Source of the DNA: Nematostella vectensis
Taxonomy: Eukaryota > Cnidaria > Anthozoa > Actiniaria > Edwardsiidae
Assembly: GCF_932526225.1 (NCBI RefSeq)
Contig: NC_064047.1
Span: 6,385,501-6,449,500, forward strand
Length of the DNA: 64,000 bases
Reading direction: 5' to 3'
Shown one piece after another: positions 46,901-57,051 of this stretch (its first letter is position 1; every line of letters starts with the position of its first letter). The notes beneath the pieces were generated by a model. It worked only from the letters and a program-made list of their open reading frames with translations. It was not told where the DNA came from and did not search any database. Position numbers and translations under genes: made by a program.

Positions 46901-49900
46901 GGTCAGCGGAGGCTGTGATCCACGTGATGCAGTGGCGTGAGTATCGAGATAAATAAAATAAAATTGAGTATCGAGTAAATTGAGTAAAGGCCCAGATTGG
47001 TAGATCTGGTACAGTGGCATGAGTATTGAGATATATAAGGCACACCATGATTGGTAGATCTACTACAGTGGCGTGAGTCTTGAAATATAATAAGGCACAC
47101 CATGATTGGTAGATCTACTACAGTGGCGTGAGTATCGAGATATATAAGGCACACCATGATTGGTAGATCTACTACATTGGCGTTAGTATAGAGATATATA
47201 AGCCACACCATGATTGGTAGATCTACTACAGTGGCGTAAGTATTGAAATATAATAAGGGGCACCATGATTGATAGATCTACTACAGTGGCGTAAGTATTG
47301 AGATATATAAGGCACATCATGATTGATAGATCTACTACAGTGGCGTTAGTATTGAGATATATAAGGCACACCATGATTGGTAGATCCACTACATTGGCGT
47401 TAGTATAGAGATATATAAGGCACACCATGATTGGTAGATCTACTACAGTGGCGTGAGTATCGAGATATAAGGCGTACCATGGTTGGTAGATCCACTACAG
47501 TGGGTCAGCACAATGATGCGAATATTGGTCCTATATCATTATACAGCTCTATTATTCTTATTTGCCGACAGTGATTCCTGGTCCTCCCGTAGTCATGGTA
47601 ACGGATGTCAAAGCCTCGTCAATCAATGTCAAATGGAGCCCTCCTACATCTAATGGCGGCAGCCCTGTCATCGACTATAAGATGAAAGTCGACAAAGTAA
47701 ATCTTGCCCGTGAGGGGATGGCAGGGGGATCGGTTGTCATGGTTGGTCTGACGAGAGACACTGAATACACTGTGAAAGTGTTCGCTCGGAACGTGGTCGG
47801 TTATGGCGAGGCTGGCACGATTACTATCCGAACAAAACGACAAGGTGAGATTATAAAAGGGAGCTCGTCTATCCTTGAACGATATCACCTCGTCCCAAAC
47901 CATCTCAGTATCACTACTCACTTCGCCTAACTTCGCCGCATATGCATTTTTTTCGTAGGCCCGCCAAGTTCGCCAGAGTTGAATATTAAAGCAAATGCAA
48001 CAACGGGCTCAAAGATCACCCTAGAATGGAGCAAGCCAGACGATAATGGTGGCGTTATTCAGTTTTACTCCTTGTACTGCCAGGTAACTTTCCCTGACGG
48101 ACACTCATCAGGCTGGAAGACGCTAGCCAACATGACAGACTCCTGCGTACTGCACTATACATACGAGGGTACGAGTCCAGGAAGGACTTACAGATTCCTG
48201 GTAACAGCTACCAACCAGTACGGGGAGAGCGTGAGGGATTACGCTCAAGCGAGGGAGGTGCTTGCCTGGGAGCCAGGTAATCAAGTAGAGTTCTTATGCA
48301 TTGCAGGCGCCTACACAGGGGGGTACACAGGGGGTGCGCAGGTTGTGCGCGCACCTCCATTGGCGGCCAAAAGATTGGGTCATTTCTTATAATGGAATCT
48401 TAAAATACTATGCTTTTTCCATATGATTCATGTCTGTGCACCCCTCCCCCCCCCCCCCACAGCCAATCCTGGATACGCGCCTGCATTGTACTTGCTCATA
48501 GTGTAAAAACATGTACTTGCTCGTAGTGGAAAACGTTTACAGAAGGAACTGTTTGTCTTTCTGTACTAACATATTGACTATGACTGTGATATATACATTT
48601 TGAGTTAATGAAAATGGAGTAAAACCGGTATTTATCATACCTGCTTGTGTTTCCAAACATGTACAAAGGAACTTTCTATTGTCATTAAACACTTTGCTCA
48701 TCTCCAGGTGCTAAGAACGAATCAGAACCATTCGTCAGAGGCTGTGAATCTTGTGAGTAATACCTCGTGAAATTTATTTTACTGTTTTATATCTGCTACC
48801 GATTGTTCTATTTGTACTGCTTCTGATTTGCGTGACATATCTTGTGTTACAGTGTCACACAGATACGTCTGTCGTTGAGTTGCGTGTCTTGTCCCGTCGC
48901 AAACCTGCTATCACGTACCACGCCCCTATGAATAAATCATACTATGTACTTATTTTCTTGTAGGCGTGTTTGTTACGGCCGCTTGTTCGACAATCATTGC
49001 TGTTCTCCTGGTTTCAAATCTGATATCTTTGGTCTACATATACCGAAAAGGTTTATTGAGACTAAATTTATTGGCAAAACGTATGCTTTCGGTGAATAAC
49101 ATCAACCTTTTCTTTCATCAACAGGTAGATCCAAGCAGGAGTCCAGGTATGCTACGTGACCCAACGTCAGATCATACTAATTAAAATTTGAATTCCAATC
49201 CTGATTTTGTAGTTTAGTGACTATTACATTTCTTTCCATTGTGATTTCATGTCTAATTTGTTTTTCCATCGCACCTTTCTAATGATGTAACATGCATGTC
49301 TGGTGTTTTAAAGGCTTCCGCAAGGAGCACGGGATAACGCGGTAGACTATGAGGTGAGCCTACCAACCGTTATACCATCTTTCCACGACCTTTCTTAATT
49401 ATAGCTTTTAAGTTAAAACAGCTAGAATGCGCAACAAAACAGCAACACTTTCCTCACGTCTCCCCCCGATTAATATTGGTTAGAGGCGATTTTTCAGCTC
49501 AAAACACAACCAGTCGCTAGGTGATCATTTGCCCTCCCTTTAGTTTTGTGTAGACAGGAAAATACTGTTATAACAGTGCCGTAGAAGGCCTCGAAATATT
49601 GTTGGGGCATAACACAAAAACATTAAGAAAATATTTGGGGGCACAACCACGCCCCTACTGGTCATTTTCTTATAACTTTTGAAAATATTTGGGGGGCACG
49701 TGCCCCTAGTGCCCCACCCCCTGCTACGCCCTGTATAAAGTAGAAAGGGTGCAGGGTCGTAGTAGGTGGTGCGCCACTGTAGGCGGGTGTGGCCCTCCCA
49801 ATATTTTATAAAATTAGAAGGAAATGACCAATAGGAGCGTGGCTTTGCCCCCCCCCCCCCCCCCAGTATTTTCTAAATGAAGATATACAGGAGCAAGCGG

Positions 49901-50321
49901 GAGAAGCTTTATATTTTACAAATAGAATCAGAATCTTGGGGAATAAGACAGGGTAGAAGAAGGATAACAGATAGTGATTCTTTTTATATTAAAAACATGC
50001 AATTGTTTTCCCCAGGACCCAATAACAATGAACACTTTTGACCCAGTCACACAAATTACCCAGAGTTCATCATCGCCTGCCTCAAGTGACGTCACCTATG
50101 AAATCCCTGACAACCAGTCTGATGACGTCACAGCGACAAGCCCAAGAACCTACCAACCCTTAGACCGAGCCGATCCTGCTGGGCGTGGTCAAGAACATGC
50201 ACCGCGTGAATACGAGGCTATGGGTGACGGCGGTCCCCCGGGGGGTGGTGAGAGGCATTACGCGGAGCTGTCGAGGAAATCACCAGAGTACCAGTCACTC
50301 CACACGTATGGAAATGTTTGA
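40910..50321 (+). CDS. Ig/FN3 type I receptor with cytoplasmic ITAM, 713 aa, complete
   Basis: Exons are 40910-41066, 44740-45090, 46240-46509, 46664-46936, 47572-47844, 47959-48276, 48708-48752, 48964-49050, 49125-49146, 49314-49353 and 50016-50321. Phases run 1 through the ectodomain, then 2 and 0, and the joined frame is open. The ATG has a strong GCCATGG context; an in-frame ATG at 40802 is the alternative. A hydrophobic stretch at about 34-49 should be a signal peptide. Next come a V-like Ig domain without cysteines (53-169), two I-set Ig domains with Cys and Trp in place (170-259, 260-350), two FN3 domains (351-441, 442-547), a short hinge, one membrane helix (564-587) and a tyrosine-rich tail. 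The tail has YEIP, YQPL, YEAM, then ExxYAEL-x6-YQSL, an exact ITAM, and YGNV. It is probably an adhesion or recognition receptor signalling through tandem-SH2 kinases; ligand unknown. Confidence 0.88.
41270..41560 (-). repeat. Dispersed gene-fragment-like repeat, copy 2
   Basis: Reverse-complement match to 21840-22115. The minus-strand frame (41543-41361) starts at MAEVFLNGVKEPGASARE and a second frame covers 41397-41149. No domain is recognised. Some similarity may extend left to about 41150. It lies in intron 1 of the Ig receptor. Confidence 0.55.
41726..43716. mobile_element. piggyBac-like non-autonomous element, 1991 bp, TTAA flanks
   Basis: The left end starts ACACGAGGTTCCGGTATAAA and the right end is its exact reverse complement, over 24 bp. 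Both ends are flanked by TTAA (41722-41725 and 43717-43720), the duplication used by piggyBac transposases. No transposase frame is visible inside. A minus-strand stretch at 42836-42660 has a protein-like frame (VGWTIYAFLDRPGSESVS) after a possible acceptor, perhaps a captured exon. Related ends occur at 10732 and 11230. It sits in intron 1 of the Ig receptor. Confidence 0.72.
46937..47505 (+). repeat. Minisatellite seeded by a splice donor, 54-bp unit, about ten copies
   Basis: The first base is the donor of Ig receptor exon 4. Units read TGGCGTGAGTATTGAGATAT then AAGGCACACCATGATTGGTA and GATCTACTACAG, so each copies the exon end CAGTGGC, the donor and an acceptor-like CTACTACAG. Donor variants are GTGAGT, GTAAGT and GTTAGT. 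The array fills most of intron 4. Confidence 0.92.
48304..48483. mobile_element. MITE family B, copy in Ig receptor intron 6
   Basis: Ends CAGGCGCCTACACAGG and CCAATCCTGGATACGCGCCTG are inverted repeats; the interior has GTGCGCAGGTTGTGCGCGCA and a C-run at 48446-48459. It starts 27 bp after the exon 6 donor. Confidence 0.7.
49125..49146 (+). CDS. 22-nt microexon of the Ig receptor
   Basis: The exon has a CATCAACAG acceptor and a GTATGC donor. It enters in phase 1 and leaves in phase 2, encoding GRSKQES across the junctions, which is exactly what is needed to join the membrane exon (ending 49050) to the exon at 49314. Without it the tail frame is lost. Confidence 0.7.
49572..49734 (+). repeat. 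Dispersed repeat family A, second full copy
   Basis: GCCGTAGAAGGCCTCGAAAT at the start and CCCCCTGCTACGCCCTGTA at the end match the copy at 2687-2876; the cores share GGGGGCACAACCACGCCCCTACTGGTCATTT. A related, inverted piece with a C-run follows at 49741-49870. Both are in intron 10 of the Ig receptor. Confidence 0.6.
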
Positions 50322-52198
50322 GGAGCGAAAGAGCAAAGACTAGAGTACCAGTTGAAATGTTTGAGGAGCGAAAGAGCAGAGGCTAGAGTACCAGTTGAAA
50401 TGTTTGAGGAGCGAAAGAGCAAAGACTAGAGTACCAGTTGAAATGTTTGAGGAGCGAAAGAGCAAAGACTAGAGTACCAGTTGAAATGTTTGAGGAGCGA
50501 AAGAGCAAAGACTAGAGTACCAGTTGAAATGTTTGAGGAGCGAAAGAGCAAAGACTAGAGTTCGCCCCATGACAGGTTCTCCAATAGGGTTCTGGATTCC
50601 GGATCCTAGTGTGTGGATTCCGGATTCCATGTGGGTTTTTTCTCGTGGATTCCGGATCCCAGCAGCATGAATTCCGGATTCCATATCTCATTTTTTCATG
50701 GATTCCGGATTCCATATCTCATTTTTTCATGGATTCCGGATTCCATATCTCATTTTTTTCATGGATTCCGGATCCCATATCTCATTTTTTCATGGATTCC
50801 TTATTCCGGATTACCTGTCATGGGGCGGTAGAGTACCAGTTGAAATGTTTGAGGAGCGAAAGAGCAAAGACTAGAGTACCAGTTGAAATGTTTGAGGAGC
50901 GAAAGAGAAAAGACTAGAGTACCAGTTAAAATGTTTGAGGAGCGAAAGAGAAAAGACTAGAGTACCAGTTGAAATGTTTGAGGAGCGAAAGAGCAAAGAC
51001 TAGAGTACCAGTTGAAATGTTTGAGGAGCGAAAGAGAAAAGACTAGAGTACCAGTTGAAATGTTTTAGGAGCGAAAGAGAAAAGACTAGAGTACCAGTTG
51101 AAATGTTTGAGGAGCGACAGAGCAAAGACTAGAGTACCAGTTGAAATGTTTGAGGAGCGAAAGAGCAAAGACTAGAGTACCAGTTGAAATGTTTGAGGAG
51201 CGAAAGAGAAAAGACTAGAGTACCAGTTAAAATGTTTGAGGAGCGAAAGAGAAAAGACTAGAGTACCAGTTGAAATGTTTGAGGAGCGAAAGAGCAAAGA
51301 CTAGAGTACCAGTTGAAATGTTTGAGGAGCGAAAGAGCAAAGACTAGAGTACCAGTTGAAATGTTTGAGGAGCGAAAAAGCAAAGACTAGAGTACCAGTT
51401 GAAATGTTTGAGGAGCGAAAGAGCATAAGACTAGAGTACCAGTTGAAATGTTTGAGGAGCGAAAGAGCAAAGACTAGAGTACCAGTTAAAATGTTTGAGG
51501 AGCGAAAGAGCAAAGACTAGAGTACCAGTTGAAATGTTTGAGGAGCGAAAGAGCAAAGACTGAGTACCAGTTGAAATGTTTGAGGAGCGAAAGAGCATAA
51601 GACTAGAGTACCAGTTGAAATGTTTGAGGAGCGAAAGAGCAAAGACTAGAGTACCAGTTGAAATGTTTGAGGAGCGAAAGAGCAGAGGCTAGAGTACCGG
51701 TTGAAATGTTTGAGGAGCGAAAGAGCAAAGACTAGAGTACCAGTTGAAATGTTTGAGGAGCGAAAGAGCAAAGACTAGAGTACCAGTTGAAATGTTTGAG
51801 GAGCGAAAGAGCAGAGGCTAGAGTACCAGTTGAAATGTTTGAGGAGCGAAAGAGCAAAGACTAGAGTACCAGTTGAAATGTTTGAGGAGCGAAAGAGCAA
51901 AGACTAGAGTACCAGTTGAAATGTTTGAGGAGCGAAAGAGCAAAGACTAGAGTACCAGTTGAAATGTTTGAGGAGCGAAAGAGCAGAGGCTAGAGTACCA
52001 GTTGAAATGTTTGAGGAGCGAAAGAGCAAAGACTAGAGTACCAGTTGAAATGTTTGAGGAGCGAAAGAGCAAAGACTAGAGTACCAGTTGAAATGTTTGA
52101 GGAGCGAAAGAGCAAAGACTAGAGTACCAGTTGAAATGTTTGAGGAGCGAAAGAGCAGAGGCTAGAGTACCAGTTGAAATGTTTGAGGAGCGAAAGAG
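50311..52198 (+). repeat. Minisatellite in the 3'UTR, 43-bp unit, about 38 copies
   Basis: The unit is GTACCAGTTGAAATGTTTGA followed by GGAGCGAAAGAGCAAAGACTAGA. The first unit overlaps the last codons and the TGA stop of the Ig receptor (GGAAATGTTTGAGGAGC). The AGAGTACCAGT part equals the codons for EYQS a little upstream. Variants include AGCAGAGGCT and AGAAAAGACT. It is broken once, at 50562-50829, by an inverted-repeat element. Confidence 0.96.
50562..50829. mobile_element. Inverted-repeat element nested in the 43-bp minisatellite
   Basis: Ends CGCCCCATGACAGGT and ACCTGTCATGGGGCG are exact 15-bp inverted repeats. TAGAG of the array is present on both sides, a 5-bp target duplication. The interior is a 31-bp tandem repeat, ATTCCGGATTCCATATCTCA with TTTTTTCATGG, in about six copies. 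Confidence 0.8.
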
Positions 52199-52287
52199 GA
52201 CGGATGCTTGTTTTCTGCTTTATTTTTTGCATATTGAAAGAACTTAATTAGGAAAATATAGTTTTTCATGCCGGTATGTTGATTCTT

Positions 52288-52293
52288 AATAAA
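52288..52293 (+). terminator. Polyadenylation signal of the Ig receptor
   Basis: AATAAA 90 bp after the end of the 43-bp minisatellite, giving a 3'UTR of about 2 kb that would include the whole array. Confidence 0.55.
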
Positions 52294-52934
52294 ATGGAGC
52301 CGTATTTCATTGAACATTTTTTAACCAAATTTATTCCCTTCTGTTATGTTTATTTTCTTCTGTCATCTCATTTACATTAAGTTTATTGCTAAACTTCTTT
52401 GACAAGAAGTGCACAAAATCTTTGATTATTAGGTTACCAATGTGACTGACACGAGTTTTGTTGGGTTGTCCGTTAAAGAAGGCCAATCACGCCGCCATTT
52501 TATGATCCCGCTCAATGCCGAGTAACACAAAGAATCATTTCCATCGGCTAAATCAATCAAGTGACTGAGAAACTTTCAATCAATTAGTATCAAACTTCAA
52601 TGAATGATAAATTTGAATTTTACTTGAAACCGTTGTGTCTTCAATTAAAACAAAGGAGAAATTGATCGACATTCTTTAACACTTGTGGCTTTTATGTGGA
52701 TTACTTTTTTTTTCAATGAGCCCTAGAAAAAATGGCAAGGTCGCGTTTACTCGGGAGGGGCGGAGGGGAGGGGGACACGAAACGAAATTTTTAACCAATA
52801 AAATTAAACATAACCATGGATTATTTTTATTACCTATAAATATTTACACTTTCCTATAAAATGAACAAATTTACACATTTAAAGTAGAAGTTTAACTTAG
52901 ATGACAATACTAGTTGCAAACATAACATTTCCAT

Positions 52935-53101
52935 TGGCCTGCTTGCAGGCGTTTACTCGGTGTTTGGTGTTTTCGCTATGCGTCGAGTCGTGGCCGCCAT
53001 CTTGATTTGTTCTGAAGCTAGCGCAGCCAAAAACAAGATGGCGACCACACATTAACGCAGAGCGAAAAAAACACACCGGGTATAACGCCTGCAAGCAGGC
53101 T
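52935..53101. mobile_element. MITE with 10-bp flanking direct repeats
   Basis: GCCTGCTTGCAGGCG at the left pairs with CGCCTGCAAGCAGGC at the right; the arms continue through GCCGCCATCTTG/CAAGATGGCGACC. ACATTTCCAT flanks both sides (52925-52934, 53102-53111). It lies between the Ig receptor and MPC2. Confidence 0.75.
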
Positions 53102-53276
53102 ACATTTCCATGGAAAACTGCTTTTAAAAACAGTTGGTTAAAAACATTGTTATAATAACTAATTATAACACAATTATGACCAATTTCGATCCAAACCAAT
53201 CTAGTGAAAATAAAACTGTTAACATCAGTGATCAGATAGTAGAGTGGTTCTCAAAATCATGTAAAATACTATTTAG

Positions 53277-53282
53277 TTTATT
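53277..53282 (-). terminator. Candidate polyadenylation signal of MPC2
   Basis: AATAAA on the minus strand about 420 bp after the MPC2 stop codon; it is the first such hexamer I see downstream. Confidence 0.35.
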
Positions 53283-53699
53283 TAGAACAAATACACTGTA
53301 ATGTCTTTGTTCTCTTATGTTCTGGCTTGACTATTACACTTTAACATTTACATTTTGTTTCATGGGATTAAGAAAACCACTCTATACTATGACTTAGATA
53401 ATAAATAAAACGTTCTTATCAGTATCAGAATGATAAAATATCATGACAGAGGCAAAAAGACTAGAGATAGATAAGGGAGGGGTGGGGGGGGGGAGACCAC
53501 AGACAGATTAAGAGGGGGAGGAGTTGGGAATGCTGTGTGGCAAGTCTTGTCACACAAAGCTTACTCTAAAGCAGTTCCTATAGTAATTCTACTTTAACTG
53601 GTGTTTCCATCGAACAATTGCATTATCTTGTTCGGGAGTTCTCTAATAATATTATAATATGAATATGCAATAAAAATCATATATCCATTCTCTTCCAGG

Positions 53700-56477
53700 T
53701 TATGATGATTTCTCTGTTAATTCATCCGCTGCAGGTAATTCAGCAAGCTTTTGTTGTGAATATCTAAAACTAAGGTAAACAAAATATTCGGTAAAAAAAA
53801 TACAATGGTAAACTTACATTACCAATTTCAAATAAGATTACACAGTATAAAGAATACATAACGTAACATAAAAAAATAAAGAGGTACCAAACATAATTAA
53901 CAAACAAATAAGTGTAATAGAAAAACAAAACTCAGGTTTAGAAAGCTAACCAGTATATATCTGGCTAATGCCTCTAAGCATTCATAAAGTTTTCAAAGAC
54001 CATAAGATACATACTGTAGCTGTTTACATGTTAACCATGAAGCAACAGGTTATAACACATAGATTGTCACACTGCATTTGTTTTAATTATAAGTTCATTG
54101 TGCTGCAATAAAACACTGCAAGAAAATACCTAAGTTCAGTTCCCTGAAACACCCAGATTTGGTGAAGGCAAATACCAGTGTTTTATTTTTAGTATTCTGG
54201 TCAAGAATACAACAAATATTCTGGGGGTTTCTGTATCATCAGTCCCCTTGTATGTATTAAGTTCTGTTCCCTTGTATACTGTCTAGGTTCTGTCCCCTTG
54301 TATAATTACAGTACTAAGTTCTGTCTACTTGTATATTTATGAAGTTCTGTCCCTTTGTATACTGTCTAGTTTCTGTCAAATTGTATACTTACAGTGCTAA
54401 GTTCTGTCCCCTTGTATACTTACTAAGCTATTCTGGCCAGTTGGTTTATCCCGGTGATCCCTAGCCCAATGTTCACACTAAACAGTAACCAGTTCTTGGG
54501 AATAATAACCATGGAGTAACGAGCCCAGATCAAGCCTAAAGAAAAATACATTCAGAAATGTTGTTAGAACATTAAATAATATAGTCTATATGTGGGAATC
54601 AATGCCTAATTAGTGTAGATAGAATAAAAGGTTATCAATTAGAAATGAATTGGAAAGGTTTGAAGAATCAATATCAATCAACATGATTAAAAAATAAAAA
54701 TTCTATTGAATTTTTTAAAGTAAAAATAAGGCATTCATTTCCTGCAGAATAATAAGGTAATCTGTCTGTTCCTATGGCTAAATTCAATTCACTTTAAAAT
54801 ATCTTCTTTTTAAATCTACTATTCCACAATTTGTGCTTTCTAAGTGTGTAAAAGAAGTGTTATTGAGGGGGGGGGATAAAAGTACAATTATGTTTTATAT
54901 ATATATGTTCTTTCAGGTTCATGATAAAAAGGCTCTGTAGATTAATCTATTCATGTGTCTAAAAGTTTAAAAAAGGGAGGGAAATTATATCAGATGTGTA
55001 GCTGGGAGGGGGTGGGGGGGACGTGCAAAGGGGGCAAACACAAAAGTGGGTCATTTCTTATTGAAGGATTTCAAATATTAAACTGCAGTGCACAAAAAAT
55101 CCCATCTGTCCAGTTCCACACCCCAGTGACATCCGGGATGTTAAAGGGTGACTTAGCCCCTTAGGGCTGTTTCACAGATTGCCCTTTTGGTAGCTTCCTT
55201 GATGTATAAATCATTATAAAGTTTATAACCACAAGGATATTGTACTTATGTTCCTAAAGCCTGGCGCATATGGTGAGGAAAATTACATGTGTGCATCAAG
55301 CAAGGCTAAGAACTCACATCATGGGGGGGGTGCGAAATCCAGAAAAATTTTTTTTTTAATTTCCGGGGGGGAGGTACTTCTCTGATAAAAATCTAACCAC
55401 TTCCGAAAGAACAAAAAGGGTTTTTTTAATGCCTTCTTCACGGGATGTTTATTGACGGATTTGGCTACATACCAGAGTGCTATCTTATGATTTTGAGGTT
55501 TGTCTACAAAAAGTACATCTATTGAGAACCAAAAGTAGATTTTCGGCCTATGTGGGAGGTGCGTTAGCACTCCATGCACCCCCTGGGTACGGGCCTGATG
55601 TGGCAGTCCATCGAAACAACTCACAAGCAACTGGGGCAAAATCCTCTCCTGTTTAAGCTTTGAGTTTTCTGCCTCCCAAGGTTGTGAGGACCGTGTGCAC
55701 CAGTGTGTACCAGGCATAAGTTATTTAAAGCTCCTGTCACTCACCCGTGGCAGCAAGAGCAGTGGACTGGGAGGGGCTTAGTTTATCGGCAGGCCTGGCC
55801 AAATCAGCAAGTCCAGCAAACACAAGCCCCTGAAATGTAACAACAAGAATTCAGGATGTCATTAATTATAAGTGGCTGAAAAGAAATAAAAAAAAATCAG
55901 GATACATAATGATAATCACAAGGTCCAGAAATACAATAAAAAGCACATTTCTATGCACAGCTAAACGTAAATCAGTTGCAACAAAAGAGAAAAATATAGA
56001 CAACATTAAGCTAACAAAATAGGCCCTTTAATTGAGGGACTAGAGATAACTTCATATACAAGACATAAAAAAAAACACTACAGTAGCCCCAACAAAGGAG
56101 ATTTTGATGCAAACAGAACGCAAGCTGTTGTTTTTATATTTTTTTTTACTGAGCTGAAGCACACTTGAAATCCAATAAGCTAAATTTGATATAACTTAGT
56201 TTGGCCGACTTACCCATTTAAAAGCTGGCGCCCAGAAGAAAATGGTCTTTGGCCCTGTGAACACGCGTAGTTGCATACAGGTTAGGCTATGAGATTTATA
56301 AACTTAAGACTAAGCAAACACTCTTTTATAGTAAGTACAATTTTATGTTTTGGATCCAACATCACGTGTAATTCAACACCTTATTTTCTTACCAGCAGGG
56401 GCATTCCAAAAGGGAACCATCCTAGAAGGAAGCACGGCCTCTATTCTACCGAGAAAACGGGTCCAAACAGCACTCAT
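53700..56477 (-). CDS. MPC2: Mitochondrial pyruvate carrier subunit 2, 130 aa, complete
   Basis: Exons in transcript order are 56477-56393, 56254-56214 (41 nt), 55829-55745, 54535-54424 and 53769-53700, with phases 1, 0, 1 and 2 and an open joined frame. The product pairs with MPC1 in the inner mitochondrial membrane to import pyruvate. It aligns along its length with animal MPC2 as I know it: an amphipathic start (MSAVWTRFLGRIEAVLP), PKTIFFWAPAFKW, GLVFAGLADLARPADKLSPS, SMVIIPKNWLLFSVN and a charged tail ending EKSS. Three membrane helices are expected. At 130 aa it is close to the usual 127 or so. The last intron needs the acceptor at 53770-53771, since the AG five bases further downstream would create a stop. 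Two CCAAT boxes lie 111-140 bp upstream of the ATG. Confidence 0.93.
54240..54430 (-). repeat. Minisatellite at the MPC2 exon 4 donor, unit about 32-38 bp
   Basis: On the minus strand the donor region GTAAGTATACAAGGGGACAG recurs as GTAAGTATACAATTTGACAG and several weaker forms (AGTATACAAAGGGACAGAAC, ATTATACAAGGGGACAGAAC). Six or so copies start at the exon/intron border. Confidence 0.8.
55316..55600. repeat. Possible family B element, diverged, in MPC2 intron 3 side region
   Basis: A G-run with GTGCG near the left and CCCCCTGGGTACGGGCCTG at the right recall MITE family B, but the ends are only partly inverted. It lies between MPC2 exons 3 and 4 and separates no coding sequence. Confidence 0.35.
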
Positions 56478-56587
56478 GTTTGTCAAAAAGGTCTAATTAT
56501 CAGGATAAAAAAGGCAGACCTTGATTTTAAACTTGTTTCTTGTCTCCTCGAAGATGATTACGAATCGTGTATATTACAAAGGCCCTG

Positions 56588-56617
56588 ATTGGTTAATAGG
56601 ACATCCTACTAGCCAAT
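56588..56617 (-). promoter_or_regulatory. Twin CCAAT boxes upstream of MPC2
   Basis: An ATTGG at 56588-56592 and a CCAAT at 56613-56617 lie 111 and 136 bp upstream of the MPC2 start codon, in opposite orientations. Paired NF-Y-type sites without a TATA box fit a housekeeping promoter. Confidence 0.4.
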
Positions 56618-56649
56618 CGAAGCTCTTGTTTGAACTTTTTTTATAATGG

Positions 56650-57051
56650 CGATAAATCCTTGAAAGATAAATCAGTCAAGCTGAAGTAATAAAAAAGAAA
56701 GAAGAAGAAGAACATGTTGCGTCGAAATACATGATTTGGCAATAATTGGTCTACCCATAATCTTTGTAGTAATCAATTTCAATACCTGTTTTTTGGGATA
56801 CCTGTGTTTAAAATTCTGTCCAGGCTCTCTCGGTTTGCAACATGGCGGATGGGTGCTTCTCTCGTCTTTGCGAGTCACAAAATTATTCGCCTTCACCTTA
56901 CAAACTGAAGTGTCTTTTTGTCTGTACTCTATAATACCGTTTACTTCATAACGTTTAACTAGACTTTCACTTTAACTCGAACTAGGTTTATAAACCTTAC
57001 TTCACAGTGCCGTAACAGCATTTCCTTATAATGTTTGGAAATATCAGGGGG

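Noticed and set aside
46903-47428. Minus-strand frames with repeated MVCLIYLNTHATV motifs
   Set aside because: They are read through the 54-bp minisatellite of Ig receptor intron 4; the repetition is from the DNA array, not a repeat protein.
50469-51513. Frames with repeated FRIPYLIFSWIPDS or LVFALSLLKHFNWYSS
   Set aside because: They are translations of the nested 31-bp and 43-bp tandem repeats in the 3'UTR.
53699-53734. Plus-strand exon-like stretch with AG and GT ends, phase 1-1, reading YDDFSVNSSAA
   Set aside because: It is antisense to the last MPC2 exon, which has far stronger support from family match and phase. The plus reading has no partner exons.
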